From contig JAJPGY010000021.1 of the NCBI GenBank assembly GCA_021325555.1, positions 124,001 to 188,000 of the forward strand: a stretch of DNA of 64,000 nt, given 5' to 3'. The notes beneath the pieces were generated by a model. The model saw only the letters and a list, made by a program, of their open reading frames with translations, was not told the origin of the DNA and did no database searches. Below, one piece after another: positions 35,854 to 45,190 of the stretch (position 1 is its first letter; the number at the start of each line of letters is the position of its first letter). A program made the position numbers and the translations under genes. Source of the DNA: Pseudomonadota bacterium. GTDB lineage: Bacteria; Cyanobacteriota; Vampirovibrionia; Obscuribacterales; Obscuribacteraceae.

Positions 35854-38106
35854 ATGACCGGGTGGAAAAGTCAAATTGCCTTTCCAATTGCGCTGGCAGT
35901 TTGTCTTACGGCAGTTTCTGCAGCCTTAATCACGGTTCTGAAACCCGCCTTGTTCCAGCTTCATGCGACGAGGACGCTCGCGGCCTGTTTTGTTTTCGGC
36001 GTAGCTGTGGCGGTCATGGCGGCTGGCCGATTGAGATCGCTGGCAGCCCGCTGGCCGGAGAAGATTGCCGGCGTCCGTAAGCGAACCTGCGTCGCGGCGG
36101 CTGTTTTCGTGTCGCTGATGGTGTTATTTCAAACCAGGGTAGTTTCACTCCTCGATCTATATCCGTCCAAGCTGCAACCGGTCTCCCTGAGCGTCACGGC
36201 AATTCCGCGGAAAGGCGCATCGGCGGTGACACCGTCGGTGACGGCTTTGATTGAGGCTGATGGAAAACTGATTTCCCCGGCGGCATGCCGGCTGGGGAAT
36301 TACTGGACATTTGAGCTGCCCGCGTATGGCCGCTCCTTCGACTCGACTTCAGGATTCATGTGCAGGAGCCCGGTGCCCAGCCCCATGTTCTGGTCCGGCT
36401 TTGTCAGGAGAGAGTTGTGCCTGCACTTCCTTCGAGGGCCGGAATGCGGTCGGGCTGAAGTTCGGGTAAACGATCGGGATTACAGCCTCGATCTCTACCA
36501 GACGGCACGCAGCGACGATAGTTGCTTTCGCCCCGAGCGAGCACTCTTGCTGAGATTCCCGGTCAAATGGTCGGTCTCCTGGGCGCTCATCTCCTGGCTC
36601 TCCTTCCTGGGGCTGACGCTGCTGGCGGGGCTCGGCACGTCGCTGCTCCTCCTCGCGCTTTCCCATGCGAGGTTGCCAGCAGGCACGGCGGTGGGCGATC
36701 GGCGCTGGAGCTTCTTGCCCTACTTCTTCGTTGTATCGGCATGTTTTGCGGTGTACTGGCTTGCCTATTACCCTGCGCTTATGACCAACGACTCGATGGA
36801 TCACTGGGCGCAAGCTACTACACTGCGGTTCAACGACGCGCACCCGGTGTACTACGCCTTCACGCTGTCACTGCTTCTCCGCCTGTGGCACAGCCCGGCG
36901 ATCCTCGCGCTCGCCAGCATTTTATTGGTCTCCGCCGCCGCGGCAGCCGGATTCGCCTATCTGGAGTCCAGGGGCGCTCGCCGCCCCCTGCTTCTCATGG
37001 CGGCCCTGGCAATCGGGATGTTTCCCGCCAACGCGCTCATGACGATAACGATCTGGAAGGATATTCCCTTTTCTGCGTTACTGATGATTCTCACCATAGC
37101 CATAGCAGCGATGGTGCAAAGCGGTGGGCGCTGGCTTGGAAATCGAGGAAATGCAGGTTTCCTGTTTACCGTTCTCCTGGGCATCATTCTCTACCGGCAC
37201 AACGGCATCGCAATTGCCGCTTTGCTCGCGCTTATCGCCCCCTTTGTCAAGAGCGGGCGGCGTGCGCTGCTGGCGGTGGTTGCTCTGTCCCTGGTTGTGT
37301 CCATGTCGGCGCGCGCGGTGTTCTACAAGGTGGCGAAGGTGCCGGCTCTGGACAGCAAGGCTGCATATTTCTTGCCCGGGGAGCTGGTGTGGGCCATCGA
37401 TCATTACGAGGGATCCACCCCCGGCGACTTGAGCTTTCTCAGCCGGTATTTCACTATTCCGGCTGTGCAGGACAACTTCATGAGGGTGCACGCGGTCTCA
37501 TGCTGGCACTACATGAAGGACAACACGTTTGGTCCTTCCGGGGCTGAGTTCCTGAAATTCTTCGCTCGAGACGTCGCCAGCCATCCGGAGACGGCGCTCA
37601 AGCAGTATGCCGACTCGACCGCCCTGCTCTGGAGCATCTGCCAGTATCCGGGCACCTGCACGATAAATGCCGACCGCCGAGTGGTGCCGAACCAGTTCGG
37701 GCTGGCTCAGCACAGCAAGTGTCCGAGTTTGAAGGAGCTGATCGATCGGATCGCCGAATTTATGGAGCGACCGGACTGGAGCTGGCTTTTCTGGCGTCCT
37801 GCGCTGCTACTCGATCTTTCGATATTGGCAGTGGCGGGGCTGGTAATTAAGAGGGGCGATCTCCGTTATTTCCTGCTGCTGCTGCCGCTGTTCGCAAACT
37901 GGTTAAGTCTGGGACTTACCATGCCGGGACCGTTTTGCCGGTACACCTGGTCTGCCTTTCTAATTGCGCCCTTTCTGCTTCTCCTGTGCCTCACGGAGGC
38001 GCCGGAGGGCGGACAGTTGCGCGATGCAAGCCCAGCGCAAGACGAGCCGCAGGCAGAAGCAAAGTCGCAGGCAGAAGCAAGGTCGCCTGAGTGCTCTTCC
38101 AGCTAG
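35854..38106 (+). CDS. Large membrane protein resembling the DUF6020 family
   Basis: A 750-residue protein with about 12 hydrophobic segments, mostly in two groups (residues 5-115 and 235-500, with one more pair near 650-720). The periplasmic-looking insert at 120-235 is soluble. Family-like features are YYPALMTNDSMDHWAQAT after a membrane segment, AHPVYYAFTLSLLL, and IWKDIPFSALLMI, which I associate with DUF6020 proteins, thought to be GT-C-like. The last ~30 residues are acidic and repetitive (QAEAKSQAEARS), encoded by two direct 18-bp repeats. Function is not established. Confidence 0.7.
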   Translation: MTGWKSQIAFPIALAVCLTAVSAALITVLKPALFQLHATRTLAACFVFGVAVAVMAAGRLRSLAARWPEKIAGVRKRTCVAAAVFVSLMVLFQTRVVSLLDLYPSKLQPVSLSVTAIPRKGASAVTPSVTALIEADGKLISPAACRLGNYWTFELPAYGRSFDSTSGFMCRSPVPSPMFWSGFVRRELCLHFLRGPECGRAEVRVNDRDYSLDLYQTARSDDSCFRPERALLLRFPVKWSVSWALISWLSFLGLTLLAGLGTSLLLLALSHARLPAGTAVGDRRWSFLPYFFVVSACFAVYWLAYYPALMTNDSMDHWAQATTLRFNDAHPVYYAFTLSLLLRLWHSPAILALASILLVSAAAAAGFAYLESRGARRPLLLMAALAIGMFPANALMTITIWKDIPFSALLMILTIAIAAMVQSGGRWLGNRGNAGFLFTVLLGIILYRHNGIAIAALLALIAPFVKSGRRALLAVVALSLVVSMSARAVFYKVAKVPALDSKAAYFLPGELVWAIDHYEGSTPGDLSFLSRYFTIPAVQDNFMRVHAVSCWHYMKDNTFGPSGAEFLKFFARDVASHPETALKQYADSTALLWSICQYPGTCTINADRRVVPNQFGLAQHSKCPSLKELIDRIAEFMERPDWSWLFWRPALLLDLSILAVAGLVIKRGDLRYFLLLLPLFANWLSLGLTMPGPFCRYTWSAFLIAPFLLLLCLTEAPEGGQLRDASPAQDEPQAEAKSQAEARSPECSSS

Positions 38107-38388
38107 CGACCTGAAGTGAAAGGCTGCTAATCGATGAGCCGACGGTCCCGTCGCTGTTGCCAGACCAGCGGGAATGTAAGGCTGCGTGATTGGGGAAAGT
38201 AGGGGTCGACAGCAAACCCATCGACAGCGTCGATCTTGGTGTCGAGCAGCTTGCCGGTTGCCAAGGGATATCAAGATGTTCCCGCTCTGTTGCCGAGCCG
38301 CGCCCGGCTGGCGGTGGCGAAAGTAATGCGGCTACATTTTTCTTGATGTAACATGGACCCTGTGTGGTGCACCAGGGGACAGGGGCTT
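38107..38388. other. Intergenic stretch upstream of the toxin-antitoxin module
   Basis: No complete gene is visible. On the minus strand, one frame from about 38268 to 38133 reads like the end of a real protein (TGKLLDTKIDAVDGFAVDPYF), and its right part is the left copy of the direct repeat described separately. This looks like a gene remnant cut by the repeat. A T-rich stretch at 38333-38345 may be part of the promoter of the next gene. Confidence 0.4.
38232..38295. repeat. Direct repeat flanking the MntA/HepT module, left copy
   Basis: Matches 39227-39283 in the same orientation: GATCTT, then GAGC(A/G)GCTTGCCGGT, and, about 20 bases later, GTTCC(C/T)GCTCT(G/A)TTGCCG. Identity is high at both ends and poor in the middle, with a small length difference. 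The two copies bracket the two-gene module. Confidence 0.65.
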
Positions 38389-38796
38389 GTGGACCCGATC
38401 GAGACCTGCACGAAGATGATTCTGACCGAATTCCCGGATATTGCCGGCATCTGGTTGTTCGGTAGCGCGGCGTCTGGCCAGGACACTTCAGGCAGCGATA
38501 TCGATCTGGCTCTTCTTCATACAAAAAAGCTCGATCGCGTGCGACTGTGGCAGTGCGCGCAGTCAGTGGCTGCTAGAGTCGGCAGGGAGATTGACTTGAT
38601 AGACTTGCTGGATGCCTCCACTGTTTTGCGCGCACAGGTTATGGAGAATGGGAAGCGCGTGTACTGCGCCGATAAGTTTATGTGCGACAGGTTTGAGACA
38701 GAGTCCCTTACTGATTACCTGCGCTTTGCGGATGAGCGCAAGGGCCTTTTGGAAGACATAAGGGCGCGTGGAAAGGTGCTTGGCCACGATGGATGA
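38389..38796 (+). CDS. mntA: MntA-like minimal nucleotidyltransferase (antitoxin)
   Basis: About 135 residues with the nucleotidyltransferase signature GSAASGQDTSGSDIDLALL (GS-x10-D-x-D). In HepT/MntA systems this protein adds AMP to a tyrosine of the HepT toxin and so neutralises it. I prefer the GTG at 38389 (AGGGG just upstream) to the ATG at 38353, because it gives the usual family length. The C-terminus overlaps the start of the toxin gene by 8 nt, as is typical for such modules. Confidence 0.83.
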   Translation: MDPIETCTKMILTEFPDIAGIWLFGSAASGQDTSGSDIDLALLHTKKLDRVRLWQCAQSVAARVGREIDLIDLLDASTVLRAQVMENGKRVYCADKFMCDRFETESLTDYLRFADERKGLLEDIRARGKVLGHDG

Positions 38797-39196
38797 TGTG
38801 CTGGTCAATAAGGCTGCTGTAATAGAGCGTTGCATTAAGCGCGTTTTGGAAGAATACCGGGGGCATGAGTCGGAGCTCGAAACCAATTTTACGCGCCAGG
38901 ACTCTATAGTATTGAATCTTCAGCGCGCTTGCGAAGCCGCTATCGATTTGGGCATGCGCATTGTCAGGCTCAAACAACTGGGAGTGCCCCAGAGCAGCCG
39001 CGACATCTTCGTCTTGCTGGAGGAGGCACACATCATCGACGGCTCGCTGAGCAAATCATTGCAAGGCATGGTTGGTTTCCGCAATATTGCTATCCACGAT
39101 TACAGGAAAATGAGCCTGGAGATTGTCCGGCACATTGTAGATGAGCGCCTGGCGGATCTGGCGGCCCTGGGCGAGATAGCGCTTAAACTCGCCTAG
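38789..39196 (+). CDS. hepT: HepT-like toxin (DUF86, HEPN ribonuclease)
   Basis: About 135 residues of helices with the HEPN motif R-x4-H-x-Y at RNIAIHDY (about residue 103-110), the catalytic residues of HepT RNases and the site that MntA AMPylates. An upstream in-frame ATG would add seven residues. The gene overlaps the antitoxin gene and is followed by the right direct repeat. Together with the left repeat this suggests the pair moved as a unit. Confidence 0.85.
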   Translation: MDDVLVNKAAVIERCIKRVLEEYRGHESELETNFTRQDSIVLNLQRACEAAIDLGMRIVRLKQLGVPQSSRDIFVLLEEAHIIDGSLSKSLQGMVGFRNIAIHDYRKMSLEIVRHIVDERLADLAALGEIALKLA

Positions 39197-39226
39197 CAGG
39201 GCCCCGTCGCTCCTGAGCTCCCCGCT

Positions 39227-39283
39227 GATCTTGAGCGGCTTGCCGGTGTCAATTGGAATTCAGGAGTTCCTGCTCTATTGCCG
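39227..39283. repeat. Direct repeat flanking the MntA/HepT module, right copy
   Basis: Right partner of 38232-38295. It runs into the 3' end of the VWA gene (stop at 39249), so the module may have been inserted next to or into the end of that gene. Confidence 0.65.
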
Positions 39284-40424
39284 CCCGGTCCCGTTGCACC
39301 TGTCCGAACAGAGACATCATGCCGAATGGCGGCATCGGCCGTACGGCAGGGGCAGCAGACCAGCCTGAGCGTGGCGCGGTCCAACTGGCGGCGGAAGCGC
39401 GTGACCAGCCGGGGTAAGATCTTGTCCAGGCGGCCTCGATTGCCGGTATCGCAGAACCCGCTTTGCTGCGGTGTGCCTGGGCGGTCTTGCGGGATGATCC
39501 GGCAGACGTGATGATCTTTGCGAGTTGCGGGAGCTTCTTCTGAGTGGCATCTTGGGCAGGCGGCGCGGACCCCGGGGCTGACCGCTCCTCCGGCGCAGGC
39601 TGCGAAGCCACCGGCGACTGGTTCGCATCCGTCAAGGCATCGGTCATGGCGATGGCCAGCCCCTCCGCCTGAAGGTCCTCGAAGGTCTTGTAGTCGACGA
39701 TGTTGTATTTGGCCCCCAGGTCCGGCAGATCATCGTGCAGATCCTCCAGCACCGCGTTGCCCTCAGTTCCCGTGCCTACTTTGAGAAAGCAGATTGATAT
39801 TTCGTCCGGTCTGGTCATCTGCCGTGTCGCCTGGATGATCTCGTCGCGCAGTTGCTCCAGCTCGCTTGGCTCGCCGTCGGTTACGACTGCTATCGACAGC
39901 GGCCTCGCCTCTTTTGGATCTGCTTCGCGGCGCCGGAAGTAGTCGGCAAAGACGCTGCCCAGGGCCAGCTCTATATGAGTGCCGCCTTGCGGCGTGTTCG
40001 CTTTGAATACAGAGGCGATGGTATCGAATGTGGTGTGAGGGTAAACCTGGAAGTCGTCGGAGAAGACGACCACGGTCAGACCGTTTTTCAAGAGCCGCCC
40101 GACGTCGCCGGCCATGCACGAAGTCTGCTTTGCGCACCACTGCCAGCGGCTGAGCCCGCCGGGACAGTCGTGCGTGCCCATCGAGCCTGACTTGTCGATT
40201 ATCACCACCACATCCCGGGCGGCGAGAAGCTTCAGCCTCTGTTGCAAAACAGCGGCGGACTGCGCGTCGCCCAGGCCGTCGACCTCCCCGTGCAATATCC
40301 CCGGGTACGAAGCGGGCAGCTTCGGATCAGCCGCTCGCGTGTTGCCGGCAGCCCAAGCGGGATAGAGCATCCAGCATAATAGGAGGAATGTGGCCGCCAG
40401 AAAACATTTGAAGCTGAGTTTCAC
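39249..40424 (-). CDS. Secreted von Willebrand factor A domain protein
   Basis: About 391 residues. The GTG at 40424 (GGGGGG upstream) begins a clear signal peptide ending PAWAAG. The VWA domain follows with the metal site D-x-S-x-S in VVVIIDKSGSMGTHD, the threonine in GGTHIELALG and the acidic loop VTDGEPSE, so it probably binds a divalent cation and a protein partner outside the cytoplasmic membrane. The last ~80 residues, from about SAGSSRKTAQAHRSK, are Ala/Ser/Trp-rich and do not look like a natural protein end; a frameshift or fusion with the repeat region is possible. A divergent YfdX gene lies 253 nt upstream. Confidence 0.75.
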   Translation of the reverse strand: MKLSFKCFLAATFLLLCWMLYPAWAAGNTRAADPKLPASYPGILHGEVDGLGDAQSAAVLQQRLKLLAARDVVVIIDKSGSMGTHDCPGGLSRWQWCAKQTSCMAGDVGRLLKNGLTVVVFSDDFQVYPHTTFDTIASVFKANTPQGGTHIELALGSVFADYFRRREADPKEARPLSIAVVTDGEPSELEQLRDEIIQATRQMTRPDEISICFLKVGTGTEGNAVLEDLHDDLPDLGAKYNIVDYKTFEDLQAEGLAIAMTDALTDANQSPVASQPAPEERSAPGSAPPAQDATQKKLPQLAKIITSAGSSRKTAQAHRSKAGSAIPAIEAAWTRSYPGWSRASAASWTAPRSGWSAAPAVRPMPPFGMMSLFGQVQRDRAAIEQELLNSN

Positions 40425-40677
40425 TGCGAAGCCCCCCGGTGAGCTACGTGCGCGGTAACAGTGCATTGTCCAGCTTGGTCTACAAAGACGCCCACAGCGG
40501 TGGTTTGTTCCGTCCGTTCTCAAGGGGCTCTTCGGCACGGGGCGGAGATTAAACAAACATAGCTTTTCCCGGGCCGGCGGAAAAGTTCTAGTAACTTTGG
40601 CCCATCCGGGGGCTTCGTCCGAACCGACAGGGCGAAGTTTGTGTACGTGACCATCGCAGACAGATTGGAGAACAACA

Positions 40678-41415
40678 ATGAAGAAACTGATTAGCTCGAT
40701 ATCAGCGGCAACTCTTGTGGTCTCTTGTGCAAGCATGGCCTGGGCTGATTCCAGGATTCAGAGCACGGTCAGCGTCGCCCCTGAAACCAAGCTGACCGAG
40801 CAGGAGCAAGACTCGGTGCGGCTGGCTGCCGCCCGCTTGCTGCTGCACGTCGACCAGGCTCGCCAGGACCTCAAAAAGAAGGACGTCAACGCCGCCCAGA
40901 AGAATGTGACGCAGGCGTTGCTGCTGGGCGACATCATCAAGTCGGTGATGCCGGCCTACAAGATCAAGTGCGACGTCAAAGCGGGCAACACCGAGTACGT
41001 CGACGAGTCCGAGGTGAAGCCGCTGCTGGTGACGCTGGAAGAGGACCTCGGCGAGATTGCCGTGCTCGAGCCGGTGCGCGCAGCCAAGCGGGTGGCGCAT
41101 CAAAAGGCCGCCAAGCCGCAGGAGCGGTTGACCGACATCGAGCTGGCCGAGGCCCGCGCCCAGCTCGATGTGAACCTGGCGATCTCCCAGCTGAACGAGG
41201 CCAAGGCCGCCCTGGCTGCCAACAACATCGAGACAGCCGACCAGGCGCTCAACAGCGTGCTGACCGACGTTGACTTTCAGTACGCGGTAGCGGATCTGCC
41301 CGTCGGCCAGCCGGAATCGGCCCACAAGACCGGTTCCGCCCGCACCTCGGCCAGGCGGGAGGGTGCGTCGAAATCGAAAGCCTCCGGCACCGCGGGCTCG
41401 TCCAGGTCCCTCTAG
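40678..41415 (+). CDS. YfdX family secreted protein
   Basis: A 245-residue protein with a signal peptide (MKKLISSISAATLVVSCASMAWA). The rest is alanine-rich and helical, with the repeated pattern LxxAxxxLxxxxxxAAQ (RQDLKKKDVNAAQKNVTQALLLGD; LNEAKAALAANNIETADQAL) that defines the YfdX domain. YfdX proteins of enterobacteria are linked to acid stress and multidrug efflux regulation, but the biochemical function is unknown. The start has GGAGAAC just upstream. A basic Ser/Lys-rich tail follows residue 215. Confidence 0.8.
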   Translation: MKKLISSISAATLVVSCASMAWADSRIQSTVSVAPETKLTEQEQDSVRLAAARLLLHVDQARQDLKKKDVNAAQKNVTQALLLGDIIKSVMPAYKIKCDVKAGNTEYVDESEVKPLLVTLEEDLGEIAVLEPVRAAKRVAHQKAAKPQERLTDIELAEARAQLDVNLAISQLNEAKAALAANNIETADQALNSVLTDVDFQYAVADLPVGQPESAHKTGSARTSARREGASKSKASGTAGSSRSL

Positions 41416-41503
41416 TACCGACTGGCAGAAATTAACCTGCGCCCGCAGGGGCGAATTGCATCCGCTCGGGCGCGTGCAACGCGCCCCTACGAGCGAACGG
41501 GTT
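41415..41503. repeat. Dispersed hairpin repeat, copy B
   Basis: Second copy of the 276-359 element; starts at the stop codon of the YfdX gene. It has the same pair of alternative stems (GGGCGCGT/ACGCGCCC and AGGGGCG/CGCCCCT). It contains an 8-10-base insertion relative to copy A after the AGAAATTAA block. Confidence 0.8.
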
Positions 41504-41634
41504 TTAATGCCGGCGAGTACTGGCTAGAAGGAATCGCCCGAAGGGCGCGGGCGGGACGCGCGCGCCCCCGGGCGGTACGATGGTCATAGGGAAGCAGTCC
41601 CGGCTGCTGGTGGTGGTGGTCAGGAGAGCAGGGC

Positions 41635-44589
41635 ATGAGTTATCAGTCAGACCCGCGCCTGGTTACATTAGCCTGGAAGTGCCGCTCAGCCGGCATCCTC
41701 CTGGTGCTCGTTCTCACCGTCGTGGAGCTGGCGGGCTGGGTCCTCAACATTGACGCTCTGAGGCACCCGCTGCCCGGGCCTTACCCGAGCGGGCTCATCT
41801 CCGTCTGCGCCTTATACCTTTGCGCGCTGGCTCTGGCTGTCCGCGCCCGCGGGGAGAAGAGTCAGGCGCTGCGCCGGCTGCGTGTGGCGCTGGCGTTGCT
41901 CGCCTTGGCCGTCAGCGGGCTGGAGATTTACCGGTACGCCTGTTCTCCGCCGTGGGACGTGGAGCAAATTGTCGCCCGCGCGCTTGGCCTCAATTCCTCG
42001 GCCGATCTGCCCGTGGGAATGGCGCCCAATTCCGCCTTCAACTTCTTGCTCATCAGCCTGGCACTGCTTTCCCTGGACATCGTGCCCGTCGAGAAGGCGA
42101 GACCGCACCAGTGGCTTTCTTCGGCGGCAATTGGCGTTTCCTGGCTGTCCGTCACCGGCTATGTCTACGGCGAGCCGGCATTTTACGATATTCAACTCCT
42201 GCAGCCGATGGCCGTCTCCACTGCCCTGGGGCAGCTTGTGCTGTCCGTGTGCATCTTTGCCACCCCTCCCGATGTGGGGCTGGCTGCTATCTTCACCAGC
42301 AAGAGCGAGGGCGGCGTACTGTCCAGGCGCGTGCTGCCGGCGGCGATTGGCTTGCCGGTCTTCCTCGGCTGGCTGGCGCTGGCGGGACAGCGAGCCGAGC
42401 ACTACGACGTCACCCTGTGCGTAAGCCTCCTTGTCGTCGCCATGTCGGCGGCCTGGGTGGGGTTGATTGTGTGGAACGCCGTTCGTCTCAACTGGCTGAG
42501 CAGGGAGCGGCGCCTGGCGGAGCTCACCCTGCTCAGGCGAGAGCGCACGATCCGGCGGATCCTGAAGAAAGCGCACGATCAGGCGCTGGAGGTGGCGAGG
42601 ATCAAATCGGAGTTTCTCGCCAACATGAGCCACGAGATACGGACGCCGATGAACGCGGTCATCGGCATGGCGGATCTGCTCAAGAGAACATCCCTGAATC
42701 CCGATCAGCGGAGATTCGTGGACATAATTCAAAGCTCGGGCAACGCCCTGCTGGAGATCATCAACGACATTCTCACCTTGTCGCGGATCGAGGCGGGACG
42801 GCTCCCGATCAGCAGTGAGGAGCTCGAGCCGGTCAAGCTGGTCGAGGGGGTCGCCGACATTTGCAGCGAGAAGGCCCGCGCCAGGCACCTCTCGCTTTTG
42901 ACGTTCGTCGATCCTGCCGTGCCGCCTGTTGTGCTCGGGGACGAGCCGCACCTGCGTCAGGTGCTCTTGAACCTGGTTAGCAACGCTGTCAAGTTCACGG
43001 CCAAAGGCGAGGTCGTGGTGCGGTGCGGCGTGGAGAGCCTGACGCCCGAGCAGGTGCGCTTGCGCTTTGCGGTGCGGGACACGGGGATCGGCCTGTCGCA
43101 GGCAAGCATCGAGCGGTTGTTCCAGCCGTTCGTGCAGGCGGACGGCTCGATCACCCGCAAGTATGAGGGAACCGGGCTGGGGCTGGCGATATGCAAGCGG
43201 ATCGTCGAGCTGATGGACGGTGAGATCGGCGTGGAAAGCCAGGAGGGGCAGGGATCGACTTTCTGGTTTACGGTGCCCCTGCCGCTTGCCGGCTCGACCG
43301 GCAGGCCGGTGCGGCGTGCCGAGGCGCTGGCCGGTGTGCGCATTCTGGTCATCAATGCCGGCGCCAGTGAAATGGAGATACTGGCGGAGTACTTCCGGGG
43401 CTGGGGGATACAATGTGATTTTTGTACCGGCGATGAAGCGCTGGAGAGGCTCGCTGCCGCCGCGCGGTGCGGCCCGCCCTATAGCATCGCCATTCTGGAT
43501 CTGGATGGTCCGGCGCTGGGCGCCTGCGACCTCGACAAGTTGGCGAAGTGCTCCACTTCTCTCGGCGGGCTTAAGGTAGTTCTTTTGAGCGAGATGGACG
43601 AGATCGGACGCGAGGAGCTGGCCATGAAGTCCGGCTGCTCGGCATTTCTCTCCAAGCCGATAAAGCAGTCGGCGTTGTTTGATTGCCTGACCCGGCTTGC
43701 GGCGGCGGCTGAGCCGGCAGCGGCCGTGAGCGAGGAGGAAGCACCTTCTTCTGCGGAGCGCGAGGCGCCGCCTACCGCTGTCGGCAACGGGCAACTGGTG
43801 CTGGTTGCCGAAGATAACCCGATTAATCAGGAGCTCATCGCGCAGCAGTTGAAGAGGCTCCAGTTTGCCGCCGAGATTGTCTCGAACGGGGAGGAAGCGC
43901 TGGCGGCCTTCGAGCGTCTACGTTGCGCGCTGGTAATCATGGATTGCCAGATGCCGAAGATGGACGGCTTCCGCTGCACGAAGCACATACGCGAGCTGGA
44001 AGCCAGAAGGGGGGGGCATACGCCGATCATCGCCTTGACCGCCGACACGATGGAAGGAGATCGCGAGCAGTGCCTGTCCGCAGGCATGGATGACTACATA
44101 AGCAAGCCGGTAACGCTGGACAAGCTCGCCGCCGTGCTGGCCCGCTGGGTGGCGCCGGCGATGGAAGTTGCCGGCGCCGCCAAGCCTGACGGCGGCGAAC
44201 CGCCGGCGGGTCGGGTGCCTTGCGGGGACAACGGCGGCCGGCCGGGACAATCGACCGTGCTGGACCGGGCAGCAGTGCAAAAGGAGTATGGTGAGGAGCT
44301 TGCGGGGGAGATGATCGATCTTTTCTTCAAGCGCACTCCGGAGCTGCTCGAAAAGCTTGATGAGGCAAGCCGTCACAATGACGGCGGCGGGTTGAGAGCT
44401 GCTGCTCATGAGCTTAAGGGATCCTGCCTTGTGCTCGGTCTTGGTGGGATGGCGGCGCTGTGCAGGGACATTGAAAGTTGCGCAAAGGGCGGCGAGATCG
44501 AGCGAGCGGCCGCGCTCTGCGATCAGGTGAAGGACGCCTTCGAGAAGATAAGAGGATCAGAAACAAGGGGGAACGATGGAAGGGCATAA
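41635..44589 (+). CDS. Hybrid histidine kinase with two receivers and HPt domain
   Basis: A 984-residue membrane sensor kinase. Seven or eight hydrophobic segments occupy residues 1-285 and form the sensor, without a recognisable ligand domain. The dimerisation histidine is in [15 protein letters not shown]; the ATPase has [20 protein letters not shown] and GTGLGLAI. The first receiver is degenerate (LVINAGAS instead of the acidic pair, although LDLDGPALG keeps an Asp). The second receiver is normal ([27 protein letters not shown]). The C-terminal HPt has HELKGSC. It would pass phosphate to the response regulator encoded next, whose start lies 14 nt inside this gene. Confidence 0.92.
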   Translation: MSYQSDPRLVTLAWKCRSAGILLVLVLTVVELAGWVLNIDALRHPLPGPYPSGLISVCALYLCALALAVRARGEKSQALRRLRVALALLALAVSGLEIYRYACSPPWDVEQIVARALGLNSSADLPVGMAPNSAFNFLLISLALLSLDIVPVEKARPHQWLSSAAIGVSWLSVTGYVYGEPAFYDIQLLQPMAVSTALGQLVLSVCIFATPPDVGLAAIFTSKSEGGVLSRRVLPAAIGLPVFLGWLALAGQRAEHYDVTLCVSLLVVAMSAAWVGLIVWNAVRLNWLSRERRLAELTLLRRERTIRRILKKAHDQALEVARIKSEFLANMSHEIRTPMNAVIGMADLLKRTSLNPDQRRFVDIIQSSGNALLEIINDILTLSRIEAGRLPISSEELEPVKLVEGVADICSEKARARHLSLLTFVDPAVPPVVLGDEPHLRQVLLNLVSNAVKFTAKGEVVVRCGVESLTPEQVRLRFAVRDTGIGLSQASIERLFQPFVQADGSITRKYEGTGLGLAICKRIVELMDGEIGVESQEGQGSTFWFTVPLPLAGSTGRPVRRAEALAGVRILVINAGASEMEILAEYFRGWGIQCDFCTGDEALERLAAAARCGPPYSIAILDLDGPALGACDLDKLAKCSTSLGGLKVVLLSEMDEIGREELAMKSGCSAFLSKPIKQSALFDCLTRLAAAAEPAAAVSEEEAPSSAEREAPPTAVGNGQLVLVAEDNPINQELIAQQLKRLQFAAEIVSNGEEALAAFERLRCALVIMDCQMPKMDGFRCTKHIRELEARRGGHTPIIALTADTMEGDREQCLSAGMDDYISKPVTLDKLAAVLARWVAPAMEVAGAAKPDGGEPPAGRVPCGDNGGRPGQSTVLDRAAVQKEYGEELAGEMIDLFFKRTPELLEKLDEASRHNDGGGLRAAAHELKGSCLVLGLGGMAALCRDIESCAKGGEIERAAALCDQVKDAFEKIRGSETRGNDGRA

Positions 44590-45190
44590 CCACAAGATCA
44601 CCGTCTTTATCGTCGAGGACAACGAGATGACCCGCCTGGCGATAAAAGGCGTCGTGAGCAAGGTGCCGGATTTCAGCGTAGTCGGCGAAGCCGCTGACGG
44701 CGAAAGCGCGGTGAAGTCCGTGCTGGAGAAGCAACCGCAGGTGGTGCTCGTCGATATCGGGCTGCCCGTGCTCGATGGAATCGAGGCGACAAAGCGCATA
44801 AAACGGGACGCGCCCGGCATCAAGGCCCTCATGCTCACCGCCCATGACACTGATGCCGACATCTTCGCCTCTTTCGATGCCGGCGCGGACGGCTACATAA
44901 TCAAGGAAGGCTTCAGCCAGAAACTGGAGCTCGCGATAAGAAGCGTAAGTGACGGCGTCGCCTGGCTCGACCCGCGCATCGCCCAGCGCGTGCTCAAGGC
45001 CGCCACGGCCAGCATGCGCGGCGTGGTCGAGGGGCGGCCCTCGGCAGTGATAAATGTGGAGCCGCTATCGGAGCACGAGACCCGGGTGCTCGAGCATGTG
45101 GCGGCGGAAGGGGAGTTGTGCAAGGACGGCGTCTGCCTGATCGATCCGGAATTCATGCAGAGGCTTCACCGCTTTCACAAGGCTCAGTGA
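44576..45190 (+). CDS. NarL-type response regulator with truncated or atypical output domain
   Basis: A 204-residue protein. Residues 1-125 form a receiver with the acidic pocket VEDNEM, the phosphoacceptor Asp in [12 protein letters not shown], the Thr in LTAHDTD and the Lys in IIKEG. The C-terminal end starts like a LuxR helix-turn-helix ([13 protein letters not shown]) but is replaced by a short [19 protein letters not shown] segment, so DNA binding is doubtful. It overlaps the kinase gene by 14 nt and the convergent membrane protein gene by 38 nt. Confidence 0.85.
   Translation: MEGHNHKITVFIVEDNEMTRLAIKGVVSKVPDFSVVGEAADGESAVKSVLEKQPQVVLVDIGLPVLDGIEATKRIKRDAPGIKALMLTAHDTDADIFASFDAGADGYIIKEGFSQKLELAIRSVSDGVAWLDPRIAQRVLKAATASMRGVVEGRPSAVINVEPLSEHETRVLEHVAAEGELCKDGVCLIDPEFMQRLHRFHKAQ

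Noticed and set aside
41812-43794. 660-codon open frame on the minus strand
   Set aside because: It lies opposite the hybrid histidine kinase, whose domains are all recognisable; the antisense translation is rich in Arg/His/Pro/Gln, as expected for a shadow in GC-rich DNA.
12826-45190. Equal 38-nt overlaps of two convergent gene pairs (12826-12863 and 45153-45190)
   Set aside because: The sequences of the overlaps are unrelated; the equal length is probably chance.
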